Source: a virus. From it: a stretch of 37,715 bases of DNA. The first letter of the stretch is position 1; every line of letters begins with the position of its first letter. The position numbers and the translations under genes were made by a program. Location: positions 1 to 37,715 of IMG/VR virus record IMGVR_UViG_3300019776_000162. One strand, 5' to 3'. The notes under the pieces are model-generated. The model was not told the DNA's origin and ran no database searches. It saw only the letters and a list, made by a program, of their open reading frames with translations. This document shows positions 28,401 to 37,608 of the stretch, one piece after another.

Positions 28401-29851
28401 TTTTAATTGGATACGCGCCAGATTTAGACCAGACAACAGAAGGCATTATTACTGATTGCACAGCATTTATTCCAACTGAAAAAGGAATGGAAGCTGCCCC
28501 CAGCGCGCAATCTACTGGAATGGATGCATTGGCATCTGTTTGTTATGGTGCAGCGGCAACCAGAAAGCTAGATTCAAGTGCTAGAGTATTTGCTGGAACT
28601 GCTACAAAACTTTATGAAAAAAGTGGAGCAAGCTGGTCTGATGTTACACGTCTGGCAGGCGACTACGCGGTGGGCGCTGACGATTTCTGGCGATTTGCAC
28701 AGTTTGGCAATACAACATTGGCGGTCACAAAAACAGATACATTACAATATTCTGACAGTGGGGTATTTGCAGATGTAACTGGAGCGCCTAAAGCCGCTAT
28801 TGTTGAAACTGTTGGAAATTTTGTATTTTTGTTTAATACCGATGAATCTAGTTTTGGCGATAGCCCGAATAGATGGTGGTGCAGCGCAATTCAAGATTAT
28901 ACAGATTGGACGCCATCTATTGCCACTCAATGTGCTACAGGCATCTTAACCTCGTCTTATGGCAGGATATTTGCTGGGCGCAGGTTTGGTGAGCAGATTG
29001 TGGTATATAAAGAACGCGCAATGTATGTGGGCACTTATGTCGGAACTCCTATCATATGGGATTTTCAGCAAGTGCCAGGAGAGGCTGGTTGCAATTCACA
29101 GGAGGCTGTTGCAAATATTGGAACTCCAGAAAACCCTGTTCATATATTTATGGGTGCTGACGATTTCTGGCGGTTCGATGGAGCAAGGCCAGTCCCTATC
29201 GGAGAGCCTGTTAAAAGAACAATCTATTCAAGACTGGATAAAGGATATTCAAATAGAATAAAATCATTGCACGACAGGATTAACTCAAGAGTTTATTTTT
29301 ATTACCCTCCTAGAGGGTCAGGTGGCGAATTAACTGAATGTGTCGTTTATCACTATAGAACAAACAAATGGGGCAGGGATGATAGATCTATCGAAGCTTG
29401 TTTGGAATATATCTCTGGCGGAGTGACTTGGGACACCATAAGCTTTGCATCATGGGATACAATCAATGCGACATTGAGCTGGGGGTCTCCATTTTGGCTG
29501 TCTGGGTCAACAACGCCAGCGGTATTTAACCTGAGTCATGAGATGGAATCATTAGACGGCATTTCTCTTGATTCAAGTTTTACTACTGGCGATATTGGGG
29601 ATGATGACAATTATTACCTTCTGCAAAGGGTAAAGCCAAAGTGGCTAACAAAGCCAACAACGGCAACCATGACCAATTATTACAAGGCAAATGAAGGCGA
29701 TACTTTGACTACTGGAAATATATGTACTATGGACAGGTCTAGATTTGATTTGCTAATAAGCTCAAGATGGCATCGGTTGCAGTTTGATATGGTTGGCGAT
29801 TGTGTATTGAATGAAGTTGGCATTGGCTACATTCAGGATGGCGTAGAATGA
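28397..29851 (+). CDS. Tail stabilisation protein (P22 gp10-like role)
   Basis: A 484-residue beta-rich protein with GADDFWRF occurring twice (about residues 94-101 and 253-260), a sign of a repeated propeller-like structure, as in the P22 gp10 / packaged-DNA stabilisation type. NRWWCSAIQDYTDWTPSIAT is typical of this family in podophages. It closes the portal channel below the adaptor. ATGA overlaps on both sides. Confidence 0.75.
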   Translation: MILIGYAPDLDQTTEGIITDCTAFIPTEKGMEAAPSAQSTGMDALASVCYGAAATRKLDSSARVFAGTATKLYEKSGASWSDVTRLAGDYAVGADDFWRFAQFGNTTLAVTKTDTLQYSDSGVFADVTGAPKAAIVETVGNFVFLFNTDESSFGDSPNRWWCSAIQDYTDWTPSIATQCATGILTSSYGRIFAGRRFGEQIVVYKERAMYVGTYVGTPIIWDFQQVPGEAGCNSQEAVANIGTPENPVHIFMGADDFWRFDGARPVPIGEPVKRTIYSRLDKGYSNRIKSLHDRINSRVYFYYPPRGSGGELTECVVYHYRTNKWGRDDRSIEACLEYISGGVTWDTISFASWDTINATLSWGSPFWLSGSTTPAVFNLSHEMESLDGISLDSSFTTGDIGDDDNYYLLQRVKPKWLTKPTTATMTNYYKANEGDTLTTGNICTMDRSRFDLLISSRWHRLQFDMVGDCVLNEVGIGYIQDGVE

Positions 29852-30405
29852 AAGTTGATATAACAAATCTAGCCCAATTTGAATATAACAGGCAATCAAT
29901 ATTCAGAGCTTTTTCAGAAATACAAAAAAACTTAAATCTATTGCTAGACCATCAATATGGTCAGCTTACAATTACCAACAACACCTCGACAATTGCAGTT
30001 ACTGCGGCAGTTGATAGTACTCTCGCCACAAATTCAGATTATAGTCAAATAACTGGCATATGGAATTCAATCCCTCACGGGATAAATAATGGTATAACAC
30101 AACAAACAAATAGTTTTACCATCACAAAAACTGGCGCATATAGGATAGAGATGTGGGCAAACGTTACAAGCTCTGTCAATAATACCAATGTTGCAGTTAG
30201 ATTTGCCAAGAATGGCGTAATTACATTGGCAAGAAGGCCAAGAGCTTATATTGCTGCTGCAAATGATAGAATAAATATGTCTGCTCATGGGTTTGCAGAG
30301 TTAACGGCTGGTGATATTATTACGCTATGGATTGCTTCAGATAAAACATCTAATATTACTATTGAAGATTGTGTATTCTCTGCTGAAGGATTGAGAATGT
30401 ATTGA
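29848..30405 (+). CDS. Small fibre/knob-like virion protein
   Basis: A 185-residue protein: a helical N-terminal part (FRAFSEIQKNLNLLLDHQYG) that may trimerise, followed by a beta jelly-roll (TITKTGAYRIEMWANVTSS, AVRFAKNGV, AELTAGDIITLWIASDKTS) resembling C1q/TNF-like virion domains. Probably a short appendage or tail accessory. Confidence 0.6.
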   Translation: MKVDITNLAQFEYNRQSIFRAFSEIQKNLNLLLDHQYGQLTITNNTSTIAVTAAVDSTLATNSDYSQITGIWNSIPHGINNGITQQTNSFTITKTGAYRIEMWANVTSSVNNTNVAVRFAKNGVITLARRPRAYIAAANDRINMSAHGFAELTAGDIITLWIASDKTSNITIEDCVFSAEGLRMY

Positions 30406-30812
30406 TGAAGATAAGCCTAGTTCTACCAGAGCATTATGATAAAGTTTGGCCTGACATAGAAAGTTACATGATAGGCGCTGCAAGATACACGCATGGAAGA
30501 TTTAAGGTTGAAGATATAAAACATGGACTGGTTAAAAATAATCAGCAACTATGGATAGCTTTTAATTATAATATTAAAGGCGCTGTTATTACAGAGATAA
30601 TACAGTACCCACAAATGCAAGCACTAATCATGCATTTTACTGGAGGCAAAGAGTTGCCTTCGTGGAAAAATGAAATGCTTGCAACACTGCAAAGTTATGC
30701 TAGAGATAAAAATTGCGATATTATCGAAAGCTATGGTCGCAGGGGATGGGAAAGAATATTCAAGAATGATGGCTTTAAGTCAAAGTTCATGTTTTACGAA
30801 TTGCCAGTTTAA
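30405..30812 (+). CDS. GNAT-like protein in the tail operon
   Basis: A 135-residue protein with a GNAT-like core: QLWIAFNYNIKGAVITEIIQ, ALIMHFTGGKELPSWKNEML and ESYGRRGWERIFKNDGFKSK. Similar small proteins occur in T7-like internal-protein regions (gp13-like). The ATG overlaps the previous stop (TGATG). Enzyme activity is not certain. Confidence 0.6.
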   Translation: MKISLVLPEHYDKVWPDIESYMIGAARYTHGRFKVEDIKHGLVKNNQQLWIAFNYNIKGAVITEIIQYPQMQALIMHFTGGKELPSWKNEMLATLQSYARDKNCDIIESYGRRGWERIFKNDGFKSKFMFYELPV

Positions 30813-30849
30813 AAATTTTCTAACGCTGTGAAGCGCTGAAAGGTAACAA

Positions 30850-31740
30850 ATGATTAGTTTACATAAATGGCTAGAAAATCTAGCTCAAAGTTTCATGTTT
30901 TATGGCGGCGGTGGCAAAGGTGGCGGTGGTGGCGGCTCAAACACTACCACAGTACAAAAAGCAGACCCTTGGGAGGGTGTGCAGCCATATCTTAAAGACT
31001 ACTTGGCATTAGGCCAGCAAGTCACACGTAACCCATATAACTTCTATAATGGCGACACAGTTGCTGGATTTGCTCCAGAACAAGAGCTTGGATTTAATCT
31101 AGGCACTCAAAGAGCGCTAGCTGGAAGCCATACACTTAATGCTGCAAATCAGAATATCACCAGCACATTACAAGGTAATTATCTTTCCCCTGAGAGTAAT
31201 CCTTATCTGAAAAATACAGTGAATACTGCATTGGGTGACGTCCAATCTCGCATCAATTCACAATTTAATAACAATAATTTTGGTTCAAGCGCTCATCAAG
31301 AAACAATGCAGCGCGGTCTTGGTGAGCAAGCCAACGCCTTATACGGCCAGAATTATACGAATGAACGTAATAACCAGCTACAGGCTGCTACACAAGCTCC
31401 AGGGCTTGCTTCTTCCGATTATCAAGATGCCAACTACCTTCAAGGCATTGGTGCACAACGTCAGGGATTAGCTAATCAATACTTAGGCAACTCATCTACG
31501 CAGTTTGGAAATGCCGCTAATTGGCCTTATGACCAACTCAGTCGCTATTCAGACGTAGTTCGTGCAGGTCAGGGCGTAGGTGGAACTACCACCACAACAG
31601 CACCTAACCCTAATCAATCAAGTACTATGGGAAATGTCATCGGCGGCGGCATGACTGGTTATGGGATAGGCCAGATGTTAGGAATGTCAAATCCGTGGCT
31701 TGGCGCTGGATTAGGCGCTGTTGGCGGTCTATTATTTTAG
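30850..31740 (+). CDS. Internal/ejection protein with glycine zipper
   Basis: A 296-residue protein: a helical start, a poly-glycine hinge (YGGGGKGGGGGGS near residues 18-30), a long Q/N-rich helical body and a C-terminal glycine-zipper hydrophobic segment (GNVIGGGMTGYGIGQML, then WLGAGLGAVGGLLF). Such ends are typical of phage DNA-ejection proteins that insert into the host envelope. A small hairpin CGCT-GTGA-AGCG (30824-30835) precedes its AAAGG ribosome binding site. Confidence 0.65.
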   Translation: MISLHKWLENLAQSFMFYGGGGKGGGGGGSNTTTVQKADPWEGVQPYLKDYLALGQQVTRNPYNFYNGDTVAGFAPEQELGFNLGTQRALAGSHTLNAANQNITSTLQGNYLSPESNPYLKNTVNTALGDVQSRINSQFNNNNFGSSAHQETMQRGLGEQANALYGQNYTNERNNQLQAATQAPGLASSDYQDANYLQGIGAQRQGLANQYLGNSSTQFGNAANWPYDQLSRYSDVVRAGQGVGGTTTTTAPNPNQSSTMGNVIGGGMTGYGIGQMLGMSNPWLGAGLGAVGGLLF

Positions 31741-31749
31741 GAGTTAATC

Positions 31750-32187
31750 ATGGCAATAGGCACAAGAAGAGAAGGTTATTTAGTTGGTCAAAACGTAGTT
31801 CCTGCAAGCGGCTATAATTCAATGGGTGGTTTTGTCGTTGATACATGGAGGCCAGCGGCTACAGGAACAAGGCGGCCAGTAGATACTCCAGTAACAACTC
31901 CAGTCAATAATGCAATGTTCAGCAATCCTTTTGGAACTGCAATGTCAGGCACGCAAACTGGTACACTGCAACCATATGTTAACCGCATGACACAAAATGC
32001 GTCTAACGCGCTTTACGGTGGCTTGCTGGGGTATTCGCCTCAGAGTTTAATTGCTGGCGATGCTGGCGGAACTCCAGTTAACAGTACAGCTCCACAATGG
32101 AATCTGCCAAGCGCAATTGGCGGTACTGGGCAAGGCCTTAATTTTACAAATTTTGGTAATAGGGCTTGGATGAACCAAGGAGGTTAA
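31750..32187 (+). CDS. Hypothetical virion protein in the ejection block
   Basis: A 145-residue protein low in charge and rich in N, G, T and P (GTRREGYLVGQNVVPASG, TATGTRRPVDTP-like linkers, SNPFGTAMSGTQTGTLQPYV). AGGAG lies 6 nt before the ATG. It is flanked by ejection-type proteins; a linker or internal virion protein is plausible. Confidence 0.6.
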   Translation: MAIGTRREGYLVGQNVVPASGYNSMGGFVVDTWRPAATGTRRPVDTPVTTPVNNAMFSNPFGTAMSGTQTGTLQPYVNRMTQNASNALYGGLLGYSPQSLIAGDAGGTPVNSTAPQWNLPSAIGGTGQGLNFTNFGNRAWMNQGG

Positions 32188-32189
32188 TA

Positions 32190-33479
32190 ATGGCTGGATT
32201 ATTAGATGATGCATTTACAAACCCTGCATTGCAATTCGGGCTTGGAATTTTAGCCAATAATCAAGGTAATTATGGTTCATTTGGCGCTGCTTTAGGTAAG
32301 GGCGGATTGCAAGGCATTAATAATTTGCAACGCGCAAAAATGATGCAAATGCAGCAAATGGAATATGACCAGCAGAGGAAAGAGCGTGAGAGGATTGCAA
32401 ACCAAAATTCGGCACAAGAGCAATCACATGCTGATTTTGATACAAAATTTCCACAATACAAAGGTCTTTCAAGACTAGACCCTAAGTCTGCGCTGAAAAT
32501 TGCTTATCCAGATATTTCAACTAACCAAGCAGACCCATATTTTACCCCTATTGCTACTGAGCGCGGACTTGGAAGCTATAACAACAGGACTGGTGAATTT
32601 ATGCCATTGAATGTTGGCGGCAATCCGATTGTTAAATCAACTGATAGCCCTCTTGTAAGAGGTGGTGTAAGAGAAGCCGAGGCAAGAGCTACTGCTGGTT
32701 ATAACATCAACAATGATATTCCTGGCGTTGTTACGACATCAAGACAAATTGCAGAGCAAGTAAACCCAGCGCTAGGGATGAGAATCCCGCAAAACGTGCA
32801 GCGTGGCAGAGATGACACTCGAATGAAAATATTACTTGATGAGCAATCAAGAGGCGGCGGCGCTGGGGTAAATCCTGAACTTGATAAAGAAATAAATTTA
32901 ATGCGAGGCAGAGGTTTCGGCGGAATTCCAGTTCCAACTCCAGAGCAACAAGCTGGGCTTACTGAGCAAGCAAAGCTTTCTGCTGAAGCTCAAACGAAAT
33001 CAAAAATGAATTTGCCAAATGTAATTCAAGAGGGCGAGAACACTGTAAATCTAGTTGATGATTTGTTAAAGTCAAAAGGATTTAAACAAGCAGTTGGCGC
33101 ATCAAGATTGCTGGGAATTCAAAATATACCAGGAACTTCTGCAAAAGATTTTGATGTTAGATTAGACCAGTTAAAAGGGAAGCAATTTTTACAGGCCTAT
33201 GAATCATTGAAAGGCGCTGGCGCTATTACAGATATTGAAGGCACTAAAGCAGGGAATGCAATTTCTCGCATGGATGCATCTCAAAGTGAAGAGGAATTTC
33301 AAAAGGCAGCTAGGGAATTCCAGCAAGTTATAAAGAACGGCGTTGAAAGAGCAAAAAACAAAGCTGGTGGGATTATGCCTGGAAATGAACAAATGCCAAA
33401 AACTGTGGTTAAGCGCGGTAGATATAACGGAAGAACTGTTCTGAAGTATTCGGATGGGAGTGTGGAATATGGCGATTGA
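32190..33479 (+). CDS. Internal virion / ejection protein
   Basis: A 429-residue protein with a small glycine-rich hydrophobic start (FGLGILANNQGNYGSFGAAL), a methionine/glutamine-rich coil (AKMMQMQQMEYDQQRKERER) and a long helical body with polar loops. The ATG at 32190 has AGGAGG upstream; an in-frame TTG at 32166 is rejected. Fits an internal core protein of podophages. No enzymatic domain such as a lytic transglycosylase is visible. It overlaps the next gene by 11 nt. Confidence 0.65.
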   Translation: MAGLLDDAFTNPALQFGLGILANNQGNYGSFGAALGKGGLQGINNLQRAKMMQMQQMEYDQQRKERERIANQNSAQEQSHADFDTKFPQYKGLSRLDPKSALKIAYPDISTNQADPYFTPIATERGLGSYNNRTGEFMPLNVGGNPIVKSTDSPLVRGGVREAEARATAGYNINNDIPGVVTTSRQIAEQVNPALGMRIPQNVQRGRDDTRMKILLDEQSRGGGAGVNPELDKEINLMRGRGFGGIPVPTPEQQAGLTEQAKLSAEAQTKSKMNLPNVIQEGENTVNLVDDLLKSKGFKQAVGASRLLGIQNIPGTSAKDFDVRLDQLKGKQFLQAYESLKGAGAITDIEGTKAGNAISRMDASQSEEEFQKAAREFQQVIKNGVERAKNKAGGIMPGNEQMPKTVVKRGRYNGRTVLKYSDGSVEYGD

Positions 33480-35145
33480 TGAACGTTTTGTAAAGTGGGA
33501 AGATGAAACTCAACCGCCTAACATTAATGAAAAGTTAGTTAAATGGGAAAGTGATGTCTTAAAGAGTTCCACTCCTTCATTATCAGGATTTGAGCGCTTT
33601 GCTCAGGGGATTCGTGACCCTATTGATGCTGGCGCCCAAGTCCTTGCCAATATTGCGCCTAGTAGCGTAGAAAATGCTGTCAATGCCGCAAATAACTATA
33701 TTGCTGAAAAAACTGGATTGCTTGGTAAATTGCCAGAGCGTGGGATTAACCAGCAGATAGCAGAAAGAGAAAAGTTATACCAACAAAGACGAGGTGATAA
33801 TGGATTAGATGTAACTAGGCTTGCTGGTAATATTTTAAGTCCTATGAATATTGCTATCGCTTCAAAAATACCAGTTGGCGCAACATTTTTACAAAAGATG
33901 GCTGCGGCTGGAGCTGGTGGAGCTGGGCTTAATGTGACTGGAGTTCCTGTTACAGATGAAAGTTCAAATTTTGCTGAAGAAAAAGCAAAGCAAGCTGCAA
34001 TAGGCGCTGGATTTGGTTTGCTTGGTCAGGCTGCTACAAGCGGAGTAAGTCGTGCAATAAGCCCTAAAGCTTCTGTCAATCCGCAATTACAAGCACTGAA
34101 AGAGGCTGGTGTTAATCCAACCATTGGTCAGACCTTAGGTGGCGGATTTAATCGAGCAGAAGAGGCTTTAAGTTCAGTTCCAGTGCTTGGAAGTTTCGTA
34201 AGTGGAGCTAGAAATCGTGCTTCAGAACAATTTCAGGCTGGATCATTAAATAAAGCATTAAATCCTATTGGTGAAAAGCTGCCTAAAGGAGTTAGCGGAA
34301 GAGATGCTCTCGTTTACACTGAAAATGCAATTAAAAACAAATATGATGATGTGCTTAATAAGATAGGAGCAGTTGTTCCTGATAAGCAGTATGCAAATAA
34401 GATTTCAAGCCTAGAAAACATGGTTAATAAAGTAAACATGCCAAGAGATAAAAAGCTTGAGTTCTTCAGCGTATTGGATACCATTAAACAATCACGAGAT
34501 GCAAATGGTGTAATGACATCTCAGGCATATAAAGAGCTTGAAAGTGAGCTTGGACGCGTTAGCTCAGGACTTTATAGCTCACAAAATATATTTGATAGAA
34601 AAATGGCTCCAGCAGTTAAGCAGGTTCAGCAAGAATTAAGAGATATGTTGCAAAGGCAGTCAGGAGATTATGCAAAAGAATTGCAGAGCGCTAATAAGGC
34701 ATGGGCAAACTTTAAGGCTCCACAACGTGCTATGGCATCTCTTGGCGCTGAAGAAGGTATGTTTACTCCGTCACAACTATTGAATGCTGTAAAAGCCAAC
34801 GATAAATCTCTTAATAAAGGTAATTTTGCAGCAGGACGCGCATTGGGTCAAAATTATGCAGAGGCTGGTAAATCAATATTGGGAAACAAGGTAAGAGATA
34901 GCGGAACGCCTGAAAGATTGCTGCTAACAGGCGGCGCATTGGGCGCTGGCTCTATAAATCCTATGCTTGCTGGTGGCGTTTTAGGCGGCTCCGCATTATA
35001 TACTTCGCCAATGCAGAGAGCATTAACGGCTGCGGCATCTAGCCGACCTGATTTTGCCGTACCAGCGGCCGAGTTTTTGCGGCAGAACAGTAAATATTTG
35101 CTCCCTGGCTTTAGCGCGGCTGGAGCTGGTCTTTTGAATCAATAG
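33469..35145 (+). CDS. Large ejection protein with hydrophobic glycine-rich segments
   Basis: A 558-residue protein starting MAIDERFVKWEDE with a duplicated LVKWE motif. Hydrophobic glycine-rich stretches lie near residues 145-185 (AAAGAGGAGLNVTGVPV, AAIGAGFGLLGQAATSG) and 475-500 (LLLTGGALGAGSINPMLAGG, VLGGSALYT). The centre is helical. This is the pattern of P22 gp16/gp20-like pilot proteins that leave the head with DNA. The ATG at 33469 is chosen for GGGAG 8 nt upstream. Confidence 0.65.
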   Translation: MAIDERFVKWEDETQPPNINEKLVKWESDVLKSSTPSLSGFERFAQGIRDPIDAGAQVLANIAPSSVENAVNAANNYIAEKTGLLGKLPERGINQQIAEREKLYQQRRGDNGLDVTRLAGNILSPMNIAIASKIPVGATFLQKMAAAGAGGAGLNVTGVPVTDESSNFAEEKAKQAAIGAGFGLLGQAATSGVSRAISPKASVNPQLQALKEAGVNPTIGQTLGGGFNRAEEALSSVPVLGSFVSGARNRASEQFQAGSLNKALNPIGEKLPKGVSGRDALVYTENAIKNKYDDVLNKIGAVVPDKQYANKISSLENMVNKVNMPRDKKLEFFSVLDTIKQSRDANGVMTSQAYKELESELGRVSSGLYSSQNIFDRKMAPAVKQVQQELRDMLQRQSGDYAKELQSANKAWANFKAPQRAMASLGAEEGMFTPSQLLNAVKANDKSLNKGNFAAGRALGQNYAEAGKSILGNKVRDSGTPERLLLTGGALGAGSINPMLAGGVLGGSALYTSPMQRALTAAASSRPDFAVPAAEFLRQNSKYLLPGFSAAGAGLLNQ

Positions 35146-35205
35146 AGCCATTATAGGAATGCTGAAAGCTACAATAATAGCTCTTAAAATTTGGTCATCT
35201 GTCAT
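35023..35205 (-). CDS. Antisense small membrane ORF (candidate)
   Basis: A 60-residue ORF on the opposite strand. MTDDQILRAIIVAFSIPIMA with the following LLIQ forms one convincing transmembrane helix, coded exactly in the 111-nt gap 35146-35256, and AGGTGA lies 5 nt before its ATG. The C-terminal 40 residues are antisense to the ejection-protein gene and basic. The only gene on this strand between 10450 and the end, so it may be chance; it is kept as a candidate. Confidence 0.3.
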   Translation of the reverse strand: MTDDQILRAIIVAFSIPIMALLIQKTSSSRAKAREQIFTVLPQKLGRWYGKIRSARCRSR

Positions 35206-35256
35206 GATGTCACCTGTTAATTAATGTCTTTATAGCGTAACACGAAGGAAATAAAT

Positions 35257-36642
35257 ATGCCAGTACCATCAAGCATGTCAGATTTATCAACAACAGCGGC
35301 TACAAATTCACCTGCTGGGAGTGAATCCCCAACACAAGGCGATGACTTTTTAAGGGCTATCCAGTCTATTGTAAGACATACAAACTACAAGGGTTCAGAT
35401 ATTGCATCTGCAACTACCACGGATATCGGGGCTGCTACTGGTGAGTTTGTAGACATAACAGGCACAACAACAATCACAGGGCTTGGAACAGTTGCGGCTG
35501 GCATTGTTAGAACGGTTCGGTTTACTGGTGCGCTTACGCTTACCCATAATGCTACAAGTTTAATCTTGCCATCAAGCGCCAATATAACGACTGCTAACGG
35601 TGATGTAGCTGTGTTCCGTTCTCTAGGCTCTGGTAACTGGAAATGCATATCTTACGTCAAGCAGGATGGGACGGCAATTGTAACTGGTCTAGCAAGCTAT
35701 TTACCATTATCTGGCGGCACATTATCTGGCGCACTAACCCTTAATGCTGGCGCAACATTTGCATCTAGTAATTTAACATTTTCAGGAACATCAAATAGGA
35801 TAATAGGTGACTTTAGTAATGCAACCATTAGCAATAGAGTTGCTTTTAAAACAAATACAACAAATGGGAATACATCTGTTGGGGCTATTCCTGATGGGTC
35901 TTCTGTAATTTCAAACTTTACGGCATATGGGTCTTCCGACCCAACAAATTCAAGCACCGCTTTAGTTTCAATAATTGGCGGAAGTGAAACTAGATTTGTG
36001 TCTGGAATAATGGGTTCTGGAACTTATCTCCCTATGACATTTTATACAAATGGATCAGAAAATTTACGAATCACCACATCTGGCGGTTTTTCTTTCGGAG
36101 CTACTGGAACGGCTTATGGAACATCTGGTCAGGTTCTAACATCAAATGGAAATGCTCCTCCAAGCTGGAATAGCATCACCGCTGGATACACGCTAGGAAC
36201 TCCAATTGCAACCACATCAGGTTCAGCAGTTGATTTCGGTTCGTTACCTGCTGGAATTAAGCAAATAATTATAATGGGAACTGGCGTATCGTTTACTGCC
36301 GGATCGGTAACTTATGGTGTAAGGCTAGGTACTGGCGGCACACCTCAAACAACTGGTTATGCGTCTTCTTATCAGACTGGATCGACATCTACTTCATCAA
36401 CTTCAAATTATATACTTTGGACGACTGGCGCTGGTGGTGCATCCAATACTCTATCTTTTAATATAACTTGTACTTTGCAGGATGCATCTACTAATACATG
36501 GGTTATGAGTGGTACAGGAGTAAGTGACACTGGCAGTATATTTATATTTTACGGAAGCGTGTCGCTGTCAGGTACTTTGGATATAGTGCGTTTATATGGC
36601 GGAACATTCGATGCTGGTAAAGTCAACATTGCTTATATTTAA
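35257..36642 (+). CDS. Tail fibre / receptor-binding protein
   Basis: A 461-residue protein. The N-terminal ~120 residues (SDLSTTAATNSPAGSESP, then GDDFLRAIQSIVRH) form the attachment-type domain common to podophage fibres. A shaft with LPLSGGTLSGALTLNAGATF repeats follows, then a T/S/G-rich beta tip ending GGTFDAGKVNIAYI. The fibre recognises the host surface. AAGGA precedes the ATG, and it has its own 111-nt upstream gap. Confidence 0.8.
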   Translation: MPVPSSMSDLSTTAATNSPAGSESPTQGDDFLRAIQSIVRHTNYKGSDIASATTTDIGAATGEFVDITGTTTITGLGTVAAGIVRTVRFTGALTLTHNATSLILPSSANITTANGDVAVFRSLGSGNWKCISYVKQDGTAIVTGLASYLPLSGGTLSGALTLNAGATFASSNLTFSGTSNRIIGDFSNATISNRVAFKTNTTNGNTSVGAIPDGSSVISNFTAYGSSDPTNSSTALVSIIGGSETRFVSGIMGSGTYLPMTFYTNGSENLRITTSGGFSFGATGTAYGTSGQVLTSNGNAPPSWNSITAGYTLGTPIATTSGSAVDFGSLPAGIKQIIIMGTGVSFTAGSVTYGVRLGTGGTPQTTGYASSYQTGSTSTSSTSNYILWTTGAGGASNTLSFNITCTLQDASTNTWVMSGTGVSDTGSIFIFYGSVSLSGTLDIVRLYGGTFDAGKVNIAYI

Positions 36643-36651
36643 GGATTAATT

Positions 36652-37005
36652 ATGTTTAAAAAAGTCTATAACGTACAAACTGGCGAATCAGAAACAATCG
36701 AGATTACAGACCAAGAAGAAATTGCATCATTAACGCCAATTGAATTAACCATTGAGCAAAAACGCGCGTTAATGAAAGTAACCACGTTTCAAGCTCATGC
36801 TGCGGTAGCTAGGGCTGGTTTATATGATGCGGTAGTTTCTCTTATGGCAAGTCCTGATACGCCATTAGAAACTAAACTGGCATGGGATAAGGCGCAGACA
36901 TTTAACCGTTTAAGTCCTGCAATTATCCAGATGGGTGCGGCATTGGGATTATCTGAAACGCAGCTAGATGATTTATTCACTGTAGCTGCAACGATTGAAG
37001 CATAG
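36652..37005 (+). CDS. Tail-fibre-associated protein / chaperone candidate
   Basis: A 117-residue acidic helical protein. An N-terminal beta hairpin (KKVYNVQTGESETIEITDQE) is followed by helices (QKRALMKVTTFQAHAAVARA, LSPAIIQMGAALGLSETQLD). Short proteins in this place after a fibre gene often assist fibre folding. AAGGA lies 6 nt before the ATG. No firm family. Confidence 0.6.
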   Translation: MFKKVYNVQTGESETIEITDQEEIASLTPIELTIEQKRALMKVTTFQAHAAVARAGLYDAVVSLMASPDTPLETKLAWDKAQTFNRLSPAIIQMGAALGLSETQLDDLFTVAATIEA

Positions 37006-37008
37006 CGA

Positions 37009-37024
37009 CCTCATCTAATTGAGG
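37009..37024 (+). promoter_or_regulatory. Hairpin that hides the holin ribosome binding site
   Basis: CCTCA (37009-37013) pairs with TGAGG (37020-37024) around a 6-nt loop. The right arm contains GAGG, the ribosome binding site for the ATG at 37034. Opening this stem would be needed for holin translation, a possible timing control. Confidence 0.4.
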
Positions 37025-37033
37025 CGAGTAAAT

Positions 37034-37378
37034 ATGAAAGAAGGGTATAAGGTGGAAGCGATAATAGCAAAATTAACAGCATGGGCAGGGGGTTTGATTC
37101 CTGCTGCAATTGGTAGCGCTCTTTCTCTATATGTCGGGAAAGAGCGTAACCGAACGATGGGGCGTATAGAGCTATTTATCGTGTTTCTGTTTGGCATCTC
37201 TCTGGCTCATATTATTGGGGGCGCTGCAATTGAATATAGCGATTTAAAGCATGATTCATTCAGCGCAGATGCAATCAAATTAACAACAGGGCTTATCGGA
37301 ATGGCTGTTGTGACAAACTTAATGACGCAAATCCCTTTAGCCTTTAATGCAGCAAGAAAGAAATGGCTAGGTGAATAA
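37034..37378 (+). CDS. Holin-like membrane protein
   Basis: A 114-residue protein with three hydrophobic segments: WAGGLIPAAIGSALSLYV (about 14-31), IELFIVFLFGISLAHIIGGA (45-64) and LTTGLIGMAVVTNLMTQIPL (83-102). This is class I holin topology, with a basic C-terminal tail. The ATG at 37034 has GAGG 9 nt upstream; an in-frame TTG at 37019 is rejected. It starts the lysis cassette and opens the inner membrane for the endolysin. It overlaps the next gene by 1 nt. Confidence 0.75.
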   Translation: MKEGYKVEAIIAKLTAWAGGLIPAAIGSALSLYVGKERNRTMGRIELFIVFLFGISLAHIIGGAAIEYSDLKHDSFSADAIKLTTGLIGMAVVTNLMTQIPLAFNAARKKWLGE

Positions 37379-37608
37379 TGCTATTTATCATTTTATTTTT
37401 AGTCTGCCTTGCGGTTGAATTGTCGCCTAAAATAAACACAGACAACAATATAAAGAAAATCGCCATCGGCTTTGTAATGGTTGGCGCAATCGTTGAATAT
37501 ACTGGCAGAGAATCGCCATTCATAGAGATAGGAATATGTGCCTATCTTGCTGCCAACCTGATTACAGCACATCTTTCAAATCCAAAAAGAAGGGTCGCAG
37601 ACAAATGA
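37378..37608 (+). CDS. Second lysis-cassette membrane protein (holin/antiholin-like)
   Basis: A 76-residue protein with three hydrophobic segments: MLFIILFLVCLAVEL, IAIGFVMVGAIVEY and IEIGICAYLAANLITA. It lies between the holin-like and endolysin genes and overlaps the endolysin start by 4 nt. It may be a second holin or a holin regulator. Confidence 0.65.
   Translation: MLFIILFLVCLAVELSPKINTDNNIKKIAIGFVMVGAIVEYTGRESPFIEIGICAYLAANLITAHLSNPKRRVADK

Noticed and set aside
30824-30835. CGCT-GTGA-AGCG hairpin upstream of the first ejection gene
   Set aside because: Only four base pairs and no T run. Too weak alone to list as a terminator or regulator; mentioned with the neighbouring gene.
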